A DNA stretch of 59,787 nt from the NCBI RefSeq assembly GCF_018122735.1, contig NZ_JAGRRD010000001.1, positions 2,406,423-2,466,209 on the forward strand, read 5' to 3'. The position numbers and the translations under genes were made by a program. This stretch comes from Azoarcus sp. L1K30. Its GTDB lineage: Bacteria > Pseudomonadota > Gammaproteobacteria > Burkholderiales > Rhodocyclaceae. Each line of letters starts with the position of its first letter. Position 1 is the stretch's first letter. Shown piece after piece: positions 21,447 to 31,558 of the stretch. The notes below the pieces were generated by a model. That model did not search any database. It saw only the letters and a program-made list of their open reading frames with translations, and was not told the DNA's origin.

Positions 21447-22267
21447 ACACGCACGACAGCAACGCATCGGATACGATCATCGCCAACCCGTGGCAGGCAC
21501 TCAGGCGATTCACCGCCGCACGCATCGCCCTTGGGCGCGCCGGCACCAGCCTACCCACCGCCGCCCAGCTGGATTTCCAGTTGGCCCATGCACTTGCACG
21601 CGACGCGGTACATACGGCGCTCGATGCGGAAGCGCTTGAAGCCTGCCTCCAAGGCGCAGGGCTGGAAACGATAAAGGTACGCAGCGCGGCGCCCGACCGC
21701 AATGTGTATCTGCAGCGTCCGGATCTCGGCCGCAGATTGAGCGAGGATTCGTGTCACGCGCTGGATGCCCGCGTCGCGCGGGATGCGCCCCGGCCCCGAC
21801 GCGATCTGGCCTTCGTCCTTGCCGATGGCCTGTCGGCACGCGCTGTCCAGGCCCATGCCGCGGCACTCGTCTCGGCCACGATGGACCTGTTGCGCGGCCA
21901 GGACTGGCACATCGGGCCGGCCGCCGTCGCGCATCAGGGGCGCGTCGCGATCGGCGACGAAATCGGCGCCCGGCTGGGCGCCGCCATCGTTGCGGTCCTG
22001 ATCGGCGAACGTCCCGGCCTGTCCTCGCCAGACAGCCTCGGCGTTTATCTCACGCATTCCCCGCGCACAGGTTGTGTTGATTCGATGCGCAACTGCATCT
22101 CCAACATCCGCCCCGAAGGCCTGAGCATTCCGCTGGCCGCGCAAAAGCTGCACTATCTGCTGACGGAATCACGCCGCAGACAGGTTTCCGGGGTCGCCCT
22201 CAAGGATGAATCGGCGGTCGAACGATCAATCGGTAGCCGTACGAGCAACTTTCTCACCGCCGAGTGA
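21443..22267 (+). CDS. eutC: Ethanolamine ammonia-lyase small subunit
   Basis: A 274-residue partner of EutB that helps hold adenosylcobalamin. It has the family pattern: an N-terminal helical arm (WQALRRFTAARIALGRAG), FVLADGLSARAVQAHA, RVAIGDEIGARL and the GERPGLSSPDSLGVYLT segment, with GCVDSMRNCISNIRPEGL near the end. The start overlaps the eutB stop by 4 nt, giving tight coupling for a fixed subunit ratio. The operon ends in a hairpin shared with argJ. Confidence 0.97.
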   Translation: MNTHDSNASDTIIANPWQALRRFTAARIALGRAGTSLPTAAQLDFQLAHALARDAVHTALDAEALEACLQGAGLETIKVRSAAPDRNVYLQRPDLGRRLSEDSCHALDARVARDAPRPRRDLAFVLADGLSARAVQAHAAALVSATMDLLRGQDWHIGPAAVAHQGRVAIGDEIGARLGAAIVAVLIGERPGLSSPDSLGVYLTHSPRTGCVDSMRNCISNIRPEGLSIPLAAQKLHYLLTESRRRQVSGVALKDESAVERSIGSRTSNFLTAE

Positions 22268-22329
22268 CCCGGCGTCGCAGTCTTCTGTGGCGCACGCCGG
22301 ACGCGAGTGGACAAGCAGGACACCTCAAG

Positions 22330-22365
22330 AAAAACCGGGCCGCGCGACAAGCACGCGGCCCGGTT
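22330..22365 (-). terminator. Terminator between convergent eutC and argJ
   Basis: A perfect 12-bp stem AACCGGGCCGCG/CGCGGCCCGGTT with a 9-nt loop (22333-22365). On the minus strand it is followed by T residues, giving a strong argJ terminator. The plus side lacks a T-run but the stem could still end eutBC. Confidence 0.88.
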
Positions 22366-22388
22366 CGTTCGTGATTAGACCGGGCAGG

Positions 22389-23627
22389 TCAGCTACGGTA
22401 ATCCGCGTTGATCTTCACGTAGTCGTAGGAGAAATCGCAGGTCCACACGGTCGCTGCCGCATCGCCGCGAGCAAGGTCGATACGAACGGTCAGTTCGGCT
22501 TCCTTCATGATCCGCGAGCCGGCCTCTTCGACATAGCTCGCAGCGCGACCGCCATGCTCGGCGACCAGCACCGATTCGGTCGGGCTGCCAAGCCACACCC
22601 GCAGCTTCGAGACATCGAGATCATCGATGCCGGCATAGCCGATAGCGGCAAGAATTCGGCCCAGGTTGGGGTCGGACGCAAAGAATGCGGTCTTGACCAG
22701 CGGGGAATGCCCCACCGCATACGCCACCTTGCGGCACTCCTCGCGACTGCCGCCGCCTTCGACCACGATGCTCATGAACTTCGTTGCGCCCTCGCCGTCG
22801 CGTACGATCGCCTGCGCCAGACGGATCGACACGTCTATCACCGCGTCGCGCAGCGCCCGGTAGTCGGCACTGGCATCATCGGTGATTTCGGCATTGCCGG
22901 CCTTGCCGGTGGCGATCACGATGAAGGAATCGTTGGTCGAGGTATCGCCATCCACGGTAATGCTGTTGAAAGACAGATCGGCCGCTTCGCGCGTCAGCGC
23001 CTCCAGCAGCGGCTGACTGACTGCCGCATCGCAGGCCAGGAAGCCCAGCATGGTTGCCATATTGGGCTTGATCATGCCCGCCCCCTTGCTGATGCCGGTC
23101 AGGGTCACCGTGCGCCCGCCCACCTGCACCTGCCTGGACACTGCCTTTGCCAGCGTATCGGTGGTCATGATCGCGTGTGCGGCATCGAACCAGGCGTCGG
23201 CCCGCAGGTCGGCCACCGCCCTGGGCAAGCCCGCCACCAGACGATCCACCGGCAGCGGCTCGAGAATCACGCCGGTCGAGAACGGCAACACCTGCTCGGC
23301 GGCAATGCCGAGTTGTGCGGCCACGGCAGCGCAACATGCACGTGCATTGGCCAGGCCGGATTCACCGGTACCAGCATTGGCGACCCCGGTATTGATCACC
23401 AGGGCACGGATCGCCGACTGCGCCAGATGCGACTTGCACACCTGCACCGGGGCGGCGCAAAAGCGGTTCAGCGTAAACACACCTGCCACGCGGCTGTCGG
23501 CGGCGAGTTCTACGACGGTGAGATCGCGCCGGTTGACCTTGCGGATGCCGGCCTCGGCCACACCAAGGCGGACTCCCGCGACGGGGTGAAGATCGGCCGG
23601 ATTCGGGGTGCTCAGGTTTACAGCCAT
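22389..23627 (-). CDS. argJ: Bifunctional ornithine acetyltransferase/N-acetylglutamate synthase
   Basis: Recycles the acetyl group from N-acetylornithine to glutamate and can make N-acetylglutamate from acetyl-CoA, in arginine synthesis. A 412-residue precursor. The self-cleavage site is the conserved [10 protein letters not shown]: cutting between Ala and Thr gives alpha and beta chains, with Thr as the new N-terminal nucleophile. [12 protein letters not shown] precedes it and TSTNDSF follows. AGGAG lies before the ATG. The start is 20 bp downstream of the secA stop, so the two may share a transcript. Confidence 0.97.
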   Translation of the reverse strand: MAVNLSTPNPADLHPVAGVRLGVAEAGIRKVNRRDLTVVELAADSRVAGVFTLNRFCAAPVQVCKSHLAQSAIRALVINTGVANAGTGESGLANARACCAAVAAQLGIAAEQVLPFSTGVILEPLPVDRLVAGLPRAVADLRADAWFDAAHAIMTTDTLAKAVSRQVQVGGRTVTLTGISKGAGMIKPNMATMLGFLACDAAVSQPLLEALTREAADLSFNSITVDGDTSTNDSFIVIATGKAGNAEITDDASADYRALRDAVIDVSIRLAQAIVRDGEGATKFMSIVVEGGGSREECRKVAYAVGHSPLVKTAFFASDPNLGRILAAIGYAGIDDLDVSKLRVWLGSPTESVLVAEHGGRAASYVEEAGSRIMKEAELTVRIDLARGDAAATVWTCDFSYDYVKINADYRS

Positions 23628-23647
23628 GAATTGCTCCTGAAATGGAC

Positions 23648-26374
23648 TCAGCTCAGCTTACCGTGACAGTGTTTGTATTTCTTGCCCGAGCCACACGGGC
23701 AGGCATCGTTGCGCCCGACCTTGGGCGCCGCATTGACCTGCGGCGCGACTGTCGCCTGCGCATCGCCTGCCGTGCCCAGGGCTTCGTCATAGTCGGCATG
23801 GTGATACTGCACGTTCTCGACTTCCGGCTGCGGCTCGACGTCGTCGAGCTGGGATTCGGTGCGAATCTGCACCGTCATCAGCAACTTGGTGACGTCGGCC
23901 CGAACCGCGTCGAGCAGGGTTTCGAACAGTTCGAAAGCCTCGCGCTTGTATTCCTGCTTGGGGTTCTTCTGTGCATAGCCGCGCAGATGAATGCCCTGAC
24001 GCAGGTGATCGAGCGCGGCCAGATGTTCGCGCCAGTGCGTATCGAGACTTTGCAGCATCACATTGCGCTCGAACTGCTGCCATGCGGTCAGGTCGACACC
24101 GGCGGTCTTGTCTGCATAGGCCTTTTCCGCGGCCTCGATGATACGTGCAAGGATGGCCTCGGCATCGAGGCCGGGGTCCGCGGCAATCCACTCCGCGACC
24201 GGCAGCTTGAGCTGGAAATCCGATGCCAGCGCCTGCTCCAGCGCGGCGACCTCCCACTGCTCCTCAACGCTGTCCAGCGGCACGTAAAGGCGGAAGGTGT
24301 CGTGCAACACACCCTGCCGCATCGCGGTGATGGTATCCGAGATGTTCGCACTCTCGAGCAACTCGTTGCGCTGCTGATAGATGACCTTGCGCTGGTCGTT
24401 GGAGACGTCGTCGTACTCAAGCAGCTGCTTGCGGATGTCGAAGTTGCGTTGCTCGACCTTGCGCTGTGCCGACTCCAGCGAACGCGTCACCATGGCGTGC
24501 TCGATGGCCTCACCCTCGGGCATTTTCAGGCGCACCATGATGGCGTTGAGGCGATCGCCGGCGAAGATCTTCATCAACGGATCTTCCAGCGACAGGTAGA
24601 AGCGGCTCGATCCGGGGTCGCCCTGGCGGCCCGAGCGACCACGCAGCTGATTGTCGATGCGGCGTGACTCATGGCGCTCTGTACCGATGATGTGCAGACC
24701 GCCTGCGGCAACCACCTGCTCGTGCACCTGCTGCCATTCGGCGCGAAGGGCGGCAATGCGTGCCTCTTTGTCAGCCTCGGGGATACTATCGTCCTCGCGC
24801 ATCAGCGAGACCGGCTTCTCGATGTTGCCACCAAGCACGATGTCAGTGCCGCGGCCGGCCATGTTGGTGGCGATGGTCACCACGCCGGGGCGGCCGGCCT
24901 GGGCCACGATCTGAGCTTCGCTGTCGTGCTGCTTGGCATTGAGCAACTGGTGAGCGATCTTGGCCTTGTTGAGCAGACCGGACAGATATTCGTTGGTCTC
25001 GATCGAGGTCGTGCCGACCAGCACCGGCTGACCACGCGATACGCAGGCCTCGATATCTGCGATCACGGCGTCCCACTTCTCCTTGGCGGTGCGATAGACC
25101 TTGTCGTTCTCGTCACGGCGCGCAGCCGGACGATTGGTCGGAATCACGACGGTTTCAAGACCGTAGATGGAGTGAAACTCGAACGCCTCGGTGTCTGCAG
25201 TACCAGTCATGCCGGCCAACTTGCCGTACATGCGGAAATAGTTCTGAAAGGTGATCGAGGCCAGGGTCTGGTTTTCCGCCTGGATGCGGGCGCCCTCCTT
25301 GGCCTCGACTGCCTGGTGCAGGCCATCGGACCAGCGCCGGCCGGCCATCAGGCGACCGGTGAATTCGTCGACGATGACCACTTCGCCGTTCTGCACCACG
25401 TAATGCTGGTCCTTGTGGTACAACGCATGCGCACGCAGCGCCGCATACAGGTGATGGACCAGCAGGATGTTGCCCGGCTCATACAGGCCGCGCCCTTCCT
25501 TCAACAGGCCCATACGCACCAGCAGCTGCTCTGCGGTCTCGTGCCCCTGCTCGGTCAGCAACACCTGATGCGCCTTGAGATCGACCGTGTAGTCACCCGG
25601 TACCGTGACGTTGTCACCCTCGCCTTCCTGCTGCTTGAGCAGCGGCGCCACCTGATTCATCTTGAGGTAGAGATCGGTGTGATCCTCAGCCTGGCCGGAG
25701 ATGATCAGCGGCGTGCGGGCTTCGTCGATCAGGATCGAATCGACTTCGTCGACGATGGCGAAATTCAGCTTGCGCTGTACGCGCTCGCCGGTGCTATACA
25801 CCATGTTGTCGCGCAGGTAGTCGAAACCGAACTCGTTGTTGGTGCCATACGTGATATCGGACGCATAGGCCGCCTGCTTCTCGGCGTGCGACATGCGCGA
25901 CAGGTTGCAACCGGTTGTCAGCCCGAGGAATCCGTAGATCCGTCCCATCCAGTCCGCATCTCGGCTGGCAAGGTAGTCGTTTACGGTAATGACATGCACG
26001 CCCTTGTCGGACAATGCGTTCAGGTAGGCAGGCAGGGTCGCGACCAGGGTCTTGCCTTCGCCGGTACGCATTTCGGCGATCTTGCCATCATGCAATACCA
26101 TGCCGCCAATGAGCTGCACATCGAAGTGACGCATCCCATGCACACGTTTGCCGGCCTCGCGGACCACCGCGAAGGCCTCGGGCAGCAAGGCGTCGAGCGT
26201 CTCACCGTTGGCCACGCGCTGCCGGAATTCGGCAGTCTTGCCCTTGAGTGCCTCATCCGACAAGGCGGATATTTCAGGTTCCAGTGCGTTGATCCGACGA
26301 ACAGTCTGCGAATACTGGCGGATCAGACGGTCGTTACGAGTACCAAAAACTTTCTTGAGAAGGCCGGAGAGCAT
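23648..26374 (-). CDS. secA: Preprotein translocase ATPase SecA
   Basis: The 908-residue motor that pushes unfolded preproteins through SecYEG. Walker A is in [11 protein letters not shown], Walker B-like [12 protein letters not shown] follows, and the second nucleotide domain has [14 protein letters not shown] and [23 protein letters not shown] split across motifs V and VI. The C-terminal zinc and SecB-binding tail [14 protein letters not shown] is present. The ATG at 26374 ([16 protein letters not shown]) is the family start. It is divergent from dciA; secM is absent. Confidence 0.98.
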   Translation of the reverse strand: MLSGLLKKVFGTRNDRLIRQYSQTVRRINALEPEISALSDEALKGKTAEFRQRVANGETLDALLPEAFAVVREAGKRVHGMRHFDVQLIGGMVLHDGKIAEMRTGEGKTLVATLPAYLNALSDKGVHVITVNDYLASRDADWMGRIYGFLGLTTGCNLSRMSHAEKQAAYASDITYGTNNEFGFDYLRDNMVYSTGERVQRKLNFAIVDEVDSILIDEARTPLIISGQAEDHTDLYLKMNQVAPLLKQQEGEGDNVTVPGDYTVDLKAHQVLLTEQGHETAEQLLVRMGLLKEGRGLYEPGNILLVHHLYAALRAHALYHKDQHYVVQNGEVVIVDEFTGRLMAGRRWSDGLHQAVEAKEGARIQAENQTLASITFQNYFRMYGKLAGMTGTADTEAFEFHSIYGLETVVIPTNRPAARRDENDKVYRTAKEKWDAVIADIEACVSRGQPVLVGTTSIETNEYLSGLLNKAKIAHQLLNAKQHDSEAQIVAQAGRPGVVTIATNMAGRGTDIVLGGNIEKPVSLMREDDSIPEADKEARIAALRAEWQQVHEQVVAAGGLHIIGTERHESRRIDNQLRGRSGRQGDPGSSRFYLSLEDPLMKIFAGDRLNAIMVRLKMPEGEAIEHAMVTRSLESAQRKVEQRNFDIRKQLLEYDDVSNDQRKVIYQQRNELLESANISDTITAMRQGVLHDTFRLYVPLDSVEEQWEVAALEQALASDFQLKLPVAEWIAADPGLDAEAILARIIEAAEKAYADKTAGVDLTAWQQFERNVMLQSLDTHWREHLAALDHLRQGIHLRGYAQKNPKQEYKREAFELFETLLDAVRADVTKLLMTVQIRTESQLDDVEPQPEVENVQYHHADYDEALGTAGDAQATVAPQVNAAPKVGRNDACPCGSGKKYKHCHGKLS

Positions 26375-26466
26375 GAGATGGGGTCGACGTCGATTCGGCA
26401 AAGGCGCGAGTTTATCATGTCGGACAGTTCACCCATATTTCTACCTGACCGGGCAAGCGATTATCC

Positions 26467-26901
26467 ATGAGCAAGTTACTGCAACGCTACCTCGGTGGCG
26501 GCGACGCCCTCGCGCGCCTGAAGGACCATGCCGCCCGCCTGCGACGCCTGCAGGGCGTACTCGACGAAGGACTGCCCCCCCAGTTCGGCGGCGCCTGTAC
26601 GGTGGCCAACCTGAAGGACGAGACGCTGGTGATCGCCACACGCGGCAGTGCGCTTGCAGTGCGGCTGAAACAGATGTTGCCATCCTTGATCGAGCACTTC
26701 GCCCGTGCCGGCTATCCGCTTCAATCGATCAGGATCAAGGTCTCCACCCCCGAGCAGGCCATCGATGCACGCGCGCCGACGGTGCGAAGCATCTCACCCG
26801 TGGCCAAGCATCACTTGCGCGACTTCGCCGCAACGCTGCCCGCGGACTCGCCCTTGCGCGATGCCCTGGAGCGCCTTGCACGGCGCAGTCGCGAACAATG
26901 A
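26467..26901 (+). CDS. dciA: DciA-like DUF721 protein, probable replicative helicase loader
   Basis: A 144-residue protein of the DUF721 family, whose N-terminal KH-like domain is seen at about 10-95 (LRRLQGVLDEGLPPQF ... LVIATRGSALAVRLKQ ... LIEHFARAGYPLQSIRIKV). DciA loads or recruits DnaB in bacteria lacking DnaC and DnaI loaders. It is divergent from secA across 92 bp, a position where DUF721 genes are common in proteobacteria. The basic C-terminal tail (RLARRSREQ) is short. The function rests on family knowledge. Confidence 0.8.
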   Translation: MSKLLQRYLGGGDALARLKDHAARLRRLQGVLDEGLPPQFGGACTVANLKDETLVIATRGSALAVRLKQMLPSLIEHFARAGYPLQSIRIKVSTPEQAIDARAPTVRSISPVAKHHLRDFAATLPADSPLRDALERLARRSREQ

Positions 26902-26934
26902 CATGAACAGCAGCAAGGCGGCGCTCACCATGGT

Positions 26935-27123
26935 TCAGACCATGGGCGCGAGGACGCGCTCAAGCGCGAACAGCGAGAGGAACACGAGCAGCACGACAAG
27001 GCCGACGCGAAAGATCTTCCACGCCCACTGCCGGTAGCGTCGATCGCCAGTCAGCAGCCACAGGATGATCGAACCGGCCGTCGCGAGCACCAGCAACAGG
27101 CCGACCACGCGGAGCACGAGCAT
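26935..27123 (-). CDS. Small two-pass membrane protein, unknown
   Basis: A 62-residue protein with two hydrophobic segments (about 2-24 and 38-58) joined by a short basic/aromatic loop (TGDRRYRQWAWKIFR). The ATG at 27123 has GAGGA 6 nt upstream and lies 9 nt after the lpxC stop, so it is almost certainly co-translated with lpxC. I do not recognise a named family. The codon pattern, ribosome site and tight spacing make it a real gene. A link to envelope or lipid A synthesis is only suggested by position. Confidence 0.75.
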   Translation of the reverse strand: MLVLRVVGLLLVLATAGSIILWLLTGDRRYRQWAWKIFRVGLVVLLVFLSLFALERVLAPMV

Positions 27124-27132
27124 GATCCGTCC

Positions 27133-28056
27133 TCAGGTCACCAGTGCCGCATCGGCAAACTGATGCACCACGGCACGCGGTGCCACCGCAGCCTTGTCGA
27201 AGGTCACGATCTCCCACGCCGAGGCATCTTCTAGCAATACGCGCAGGACCTGATTGTTCAGTGCATGACCGGCCTTGTGCGCCGAGTAGGACGCCAGCAG
27301 CGGATGCCCGCACAGGTACAGGTCGCCAATCGCGTCGAGCACCTTGTGCTTGACGAACTCGTCCGCGTAGCGCAGCCCTTCGGCGTTGAGCACACGATAT
27401 TCGTCCATCACGATTGCGTTATCGAGGCTGCCGCCCAGCGCGAGCCCGTTCGCACGCATGAACTCGACGTCCTGCATGAAACCAAAGGTCCTGGCACGGG
27501 CGACGTCGCGGACATAGGAATGCTCGGCGAAATCGATCTTCACCGAAGTCGAGGTATTGTCGATCGCGGGGTGGTTGAAAACGATCGAAAACTCGAGCCT
27601 GAACCCGTCATAGGGCTCGAGCCGGACCCACTTGTCGCCTTCGCGGTATTCGACAGCCTTTCTGACCCGCATGAACTTCTTTGGCGCCGGCTGTTCCTCG
27701 ATCCCGGCCGATTGCAGCAAGAACACGAAGGGGCCCGAACTGCCGTCGAGAATGGGAATCTCGGGCGCGTCGACATCGACGTGAAGATTGTCGATTCCTA
27801 GACCGGCCAGGGCCGACATCAGATGTTCCACCGTACCCACTTTCTCGCCGCCACGCTCCAGACCCGAACACATCCGTGTGTCGCACACGGCATAGGGGTC
27901 GGCAGGCAGATCCAGCACAGGCTCCAGATCGACGCGATGAAAGACGATGCCGGTATCCGGCGCGGCCGGACGCAGCATCAGATTGACCTTGCGTCCGCCA
28001 TGGAGGCCGACGCCGGTTGCCTTGACGATCGATTTGAGGGTTCGCTGCCTGATCAT
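27133..28056 (-). CDS. lpxC: UDP-3-O-acyl-N-acetylglucosamine deacetylase
   Basis: The zinc enzyme for the first committed step of lipid A synthesis. 307 residues from the ATG at 28056 ([21 protein letters not shown]), the start typical of the family, with GGGA 9 nt upstream; an alternative ATG at 28065 adds three residues. Zinc ligands are visible as the His in [10 protein letters not shown], and the His and Asp in [14 protein letters not shown]; the catalytic His is in HKAGHALNN. It follows ftsZ, the usual end of the dcw cluster. Confidence 0.98.
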   Translation of the reverse strand: MIRQRTLKSIVKATGVGLHGGRKVNLMLRPAAPDTGIVFHRVDLEPVLDLPADPYAVCDTRMCSGLERGGEKVGTVEHLMSALAGLGIDNLHVDVDAPEIPILDGSSGPFVFLLQSAGIEEQPAPKKFMRVRKAVEYREGDKWVRLEPYDGFRLEFSIVFNHPAIDNTSTSVKIDFAEHSYVRDVARARTFGFMQDVEFMRANGLALGGSLDNAIVMDEYRVLNAEGLRYADEFVKHKVLDAIGDLYLCGHPLLASYSAHKAGHALNNQVLRVLLEDASAWEIVTFDKAAVAPRAVVHQFADAALVT

Positions 28057-28129
28057 GTGTTTCATTCCCGTTTCACCCCTGCAGTTTAGCATGCCGAAAT
28101 GCCTTGTTTGCAGTGCACAAAACAGCGAC

Positions 28130-28176
28130 GGGCACCCGCACGCGAACCGGAGGCGGCGGTTTGCGCGTGGGTGCCC
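28130..28176 (-). terminator. Possible terminator between ftsZ and lpxC
   Basis: An inverted repeat GGGCACCC/GGGTGCCC (28130-28137 with 28169-28176), with more GC pairing inside. The minus-strand sequence after it has only a broken T-tract (GTCGCTGTTTTG), so it may be a weak terminator or attenuator controlling lpxC. Confidence 0.5.
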
Positions 28177-28200
28177 GATCGGGCCGGGAGCTGTCCCGGA

Positions 28201-29340
28201 TCAGTCTGCCTGACGGCGCAGAAAGGCCGGGATGTCGTAGGTGCCGACACCGTTATTGCTCATCGCATCGACCGTTGTGCGACGGCCGCTGCGCATCACC
28301 GCCGGCACATCGAGGTTGGTCATGTCGACGCCGCTGGACGGGCCATAGGTACCGGTACCCTGAACGACCTGCATCACCGGCTGGCGCACGTTGGCGCGCG
28401 GGGTGCCGAGACCGGTTGCCACGACGGTGATGCGGATGCGGTCTTCCATCGATTCGTCGAACACGGTGCCGTATTTGACGAAGGCTTCGGGCGCAGCAAA
28501 GGCCTGCACCGTCTTCACCGCGTCGCGCACTTCAGACATCTTGAGCGACTTGCTGGCAGTGATGTTGATCAGCACGCAACGCGCGCCCGACAGTTCCGTA
28601 CCCTCGAGCAGCGGCGACACGGCGGCCTGCTCGGCAGCAATGCGGGCGCGATCCATGCCCGACGCTTCGGCCGATCCCATCATTGCGCGACCCATCTCGG
28701 CCATCGCTGTACGCACGTCCTGGAAGTCGACGTTGACCAACCCGGGGACGTTGATGATCTCGGCAATGCCACCAACGGCCGAACGCAGCACATTGTCGGC
28801 AGAGCGGAAGCACTCTTCGAAGCCGGCATCGTCGCCGAAGACGTCGAGCAGCTTGTCGTTGAGCACCACGATCAGCGAGTCGACATGGCGGGTCAGTTCC
28901 TCGACACCGCTTTCGGCAACACGGATACGGTTCTCGAAGTCGAAAGGCTTGGTGACCACGGCCACCGCGAGAATGCCCATCTCCTTGGCGATCTCGGCCA
29001 CCACGGGCGCCGCGCCGGTGCCGGTGCCGCCACCCATGCCACCGGTGATGAAACACATGTGCGCGCCTTCGAGCGCGGCAGCGATGGCTTCACGCGACTC
29101 CTGCGCCGCTGCGCGTCCGGCCTCGGGCTTGGAGCCCGCACCCAGCCCGGTCACACCGAGCTGAATCTTGGTCGGTGCCAGACAGCGCGACAGCGCCTGC
29201 GCATCAGTATTGGCAGAGATGAAATGCACGCCCTGCACACCCTCGCGAATCATATGGTCCACGGCGTTGCCGCCGGCACCACCCACGCCGACCACCTTGA
29301 TGATCGTTCCTGTTGGCTCTTTCTCAATAATCTCAAACAT
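28201..29340 (-). CDS. ftsZ: Cell division GTPase FtsZ
   Basis: A 379-residue tubulin homologue that builds the Z-ring. The signature GGMGGGTGTGAAPVVAE is intact, the T7 loop NVDFQDVRTAM completes the GTPase site of the next subunit, and the C-terminal tail DIPAFLRRQAD is the peptide bound by FtsA and other partners. A perfect AAGGAGG precedes the ATG. Unlike the rest of the cluster it is separated from its neighbour (142 bp after ftsA) and has its own candidate promoter. Confidence 0.99.
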   Translation of the reverse strand: MFEIIEKEPTGTIIKVVGVGGAGGNAVDHMIREGVQGVHFISANTDAQALSRCLAPTKIQLGVTGLGAGSKPEAGRAAAQESREAIAAALEGAHMCFITGGMGGGTGTGAAPVVAEIAKEMGILAVAVVTKPFDFENRIRVAESGVEELTRHVDSLIVVLNDKLLDVFGDDAGFEECFRSADNVLRSAVGGIAEIINVPGLVNVDFQDVRTAMAEMGRAMMGSAEASGMDRARIAAEQAAVSPLLEGTELSGARCVLINITASKSLKMSEVRDAVKTVQAFAAPEAFVKYGTVFDESMEDRIRITVVATGLGTPRANVRQPVMQVVQGTGTYGPSSGVDMTNLDVPAVMRSGRRTTVDAMSNNGVGTYDIPAFLRRQAD

Positions 29341-29400
29341 TTGCCTCGCCTCCTTGATAAACGGCCCTGCTGCACCAAGAACGTCCGTCAGACCTGCATC

Positions 29401-29443
29401 TAGTATTAACCGAGAATTTTAATACTAAATCTGGGTCCAGCAA
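29401..29443 (-). promoter_or_regulatory. Candidate ftsZ promoter overlapped by an AT-rich palindrome
   Basis: On the minus strand, TTGCTG (29438-29443) and TAAAAT (29416-29421) are spaced by 16 bp, 76 bp before the ftsZ start. A perfect 9-bp inverted repeat TAGTATTAA-N9-TTAATACTA (29401-29427) covers the -10. Its AT content stands out in a GC-rich genome, and it could be an operator. Confidence 0.5.
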
Positions 29444-29456
29444 CGGACACTCATTC

Positions 29457-29486
29457 AAAATGACTGATTGCCCATGCAATCGGTCA
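29457..29486 (-). terminator. Terminator-like hairpin at the end of ftsA
   Basis: An 11-bp stem with one wobble-capable position (29461-29471 with 29476-29486) and a 4-nt loop, followed on the minus strand by TTTT. It includes the ftsA stop codon. It could reduce read-through from the dcw operon into ftsZ. Confidence 0.6.
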
Positions 29487-30713
29487 GAAATTGCGTTCAA
29501 ACCACGATTTCATGCGTCCGAAAAACTGCTTCACGCCGCGCGTATCGCGCGCCTGCAAACCTCTCCTGCGTTGGGCGGCGCCTTCGATCACCAGCCCCAT
29601 CGCAGCCGCATAGCGCGGCTGGCACACGACGTCGGCCAGACCGCCGCCGTACTGGGGCGCCCCCACCCGAACCGGCATGTGGAATACGTCCTCACCCAGC
29701 TCGACCATGCCCTCCATGACCGCCGATCCACCGGTCAGCACGATGCCCGAGGACAACAGCTCCTCGTAACCGCTGCGACGCAGCTCGGCCTGCACCAGTT
29801 CGAATAGCTCAGACACGCGCGGCTCGATCACGTCAGCCAGGCGTTGTCGCGACAAGGGGCGCGGCGGCCGATCGCCCACACCGGGCACCTCGATCATGTC
29901 CTCGGGGTCGGCCAGAGTGTGCATGGCCACACCGTGGCGAATCTTGATTTCCTCTGCCTCGGCGGTGGGCGTGCGCAGAGCCATGGCAATGTCATTGGTA
30001 ATCTGATCGCCGGCGACCGGAATCACCGCGGTGTGCCGAATCGCGCCCTGGGTAAACACGGCGATGTCGGTCGTGCCGCCCCCGATATCGACCATGCACA
30101 CACCGAGCTCCTTCTCATCCTCGGTGAGCACCGCATAGCTCGAGGCCAGCGGCTGCAGGATCAGATCCATCACCTCTAGCCCACAGCGGCGCACGCACTT
30201 GACCACGTTCTGCGCCGCCGACACGGCGCCGGTCACGATGTGCACCTTGACCTCGAGCTTGACGCCGCTCATGCCGATCGGCTCGCGCACCCCGCCCTGA
30301 CCATCGATGATGAACTCCTGGGTCAGGATGTGCAGGATCTGCTGCTCGGCCGGGATCGGCATTGCCCGAGCGACCTCGATCACGCGCTCGACATCCATCG
30401 GCGTAACTTCCTTGTCCTTGATCGCCACCATGCCGTTGGAGTTGAAACTCTTGATGTGGCTGCCCGCAATGCCGGTGTAGAGGTCGTGGATCTTGCACTC
30501 GGCCATCAGCTCGACCTCCTGGATCACCCGGGAGATGGCATCGACGGTGGCTTCGATATTGACCACCACGCCGCGCTTCAGGCCGTTGGTCGGCTGCGTC
30601 CCGAGCCCCACCACATTCAGCAGTCCGTCCGGCCTCACCTCGGCCACCATGCAGGTGATCTTGGAAGTGCCGATATCCAGACCGACGATCAATTCTTTAA
30701 ATTCCTTGCTCAT
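29484..30713 (-). CDS. ftsA: Cell division protein FtsA
   Basis: A 409-residue actin-like ATPase that tethers FtsZ to the membrane. Actin-fold motifs are VGLDIGTSKI (phosphate 1), VDIGGGTTDIAVF (phosphate 2) and SGIVLTGGSAVMEG (adenosine). The C-terminal amphipathic membrane helix is MKSWFERNF. The ATG overlaps the ftsQ stop (ATGA), with AAAGG upstream. It is the last gene of the tightly overlapping part of the dcw cluster. Confidence 0.98.
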   Translation of the reverse strand: MSKEFKELIVGLDIGTSKITCMVAEVRPDGLLNVVGLGTQPTNGLKRGVVVNIEATVDAISRVIQEVELMAECKIHDLYTGIAGSHIKSFNSNGMVAIKDKEVTPMDVERVIEVARAMPIPAEQQILHILTQEFIIDGQGGVREPIGMSGVKLEVKVHIVTGAVSAAQNVVKCVRRCGLEVMDLILQPLASSYAVLTEDEKELGVCMVDIGGGTTDIAVFTQGAIRHTAVIPVAGDQITNDIAMALRTPTAEAEEIKIRHGVAMHTLADPEDMIEVPGVGDRPPRPLSRQRLADVIEPRVSELFELVQAELRRSGYEELLSSGIVLTGGSAVMEGMVELGEDVFHMPVRVGAPQYGGGLADVVCQPRYAAAMGLVIEGAAQRRRGLQARDTRGVKQFFGRMKSWFERNF

Positions 30714-31558
30714 TTCTTGCCTTTCGTTGCCTGGTTCCGGTCGACCGGCACGGCATCAATGGGAGTCAATGCAAAACCGCCGGGATAGCGGAGATCCGCC
30801 ACGGCGACCTGTAATCCGATGGACGCCTGCACCGATGGCCAGGCGGCAACGAAGCGTGCCAGCCTGGCGTCGAGGGGCGCCCTTTCCTGTTCCCTGCCAA
30901 GCACGATGAGCACGCCATTGTCGAGCTTGAGCTGCCACGCTTCGCGCGCGGACAGAACCAGACTGACCAGGTTGGCACCCATCGGCCTCAACATCTTCGA
31001 ATAACGCTCGTAATTCGCCAGCAGAAGGCCGGCGGACCCCTGGGGCCCGGCAAGCGAAGGCATGCGGGCATCGCTCGAGGCGGTAAACACTTCGCCCTGT
31101 CGATTGACCAGACGCGTGTCACCGCTCTCGGCAACCGTCCAGTAGGCCACGGCCTGGTGTTCCTCGAGGCGCAGCTCGACACCATCGGGCCAGCGGCGGC
31201 GGACTTCCGCACGACGCACCCAGGGCAACTTCTCGAACGCGCTGCGCGCGCTGTCGAGATCGATGGTGAAGAAGTTGCCACGGATGGCCGTGCGCGCCAC
31301 GTACTGCAGCTGGGCCTCCGTGACCTGGCCCGGGGGCGTCAGCACGATGAGTTCGCGTAGCGGAAACAGCGGCCGCGACAGAAACCACGTCACCAGCGCC
31401 CAGCCCAGGCCGATCGCCGCAAACAGCATCAACAGGTCGGACAGCAGATCGAGTAATGCCGGTCTGTTCCACAGCCCCCGCCCTTCCTGCGCGCGCGACT
31501 GCCGCCCGGCCGCGCGGGCGGGTGCAGCGGCGGCGGAGCGGACGCGGGCTTCAGCCAA
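30710..31558 (-). CDS. ftsQ: Cell division protein FtsQ
   Basis: A 282-residue bitopic divisome protein. A short cytoplasmic tail rich in Ala and Arg is followed by one membrane segment ([19 protein letters not shown]), a POTRA domain ([23 protein letters not shown] ...) and the FtsQ beta domain. I place the start at TTG 31558: it overlaps the ddlB stop and has AAGGGGG 6 nt upstream. No ATG occurs before the membrane segment. TTG would limit FtsQ expression relative to FtsA. Confidence 0.93.
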   Translation of the reverse strand: MAEARVRSAAAAPARAAGRQSRAQEGRGLWNRPALLDLLSDLLMLFAAIGLGWALVTWFLSRPLFPLRELIVLTPPGQVTEAQLQYVARTAIRGNFFTIDLDSARSAFEKLPWVRRAEVRRRWPDGVELRLEEHQAVAYWTVAESGDTRLVNRQGEVFTASSDARMPSLAGPQGSAGLLLANYERYSKMLRPMGANLVSLVLSAREAWQLKLDNGVLIVLGREQERAPLDARLARFVAAWPSVQASIGLQVAVADLRYPGGFALTPIDAVPVDRNQATKGKK

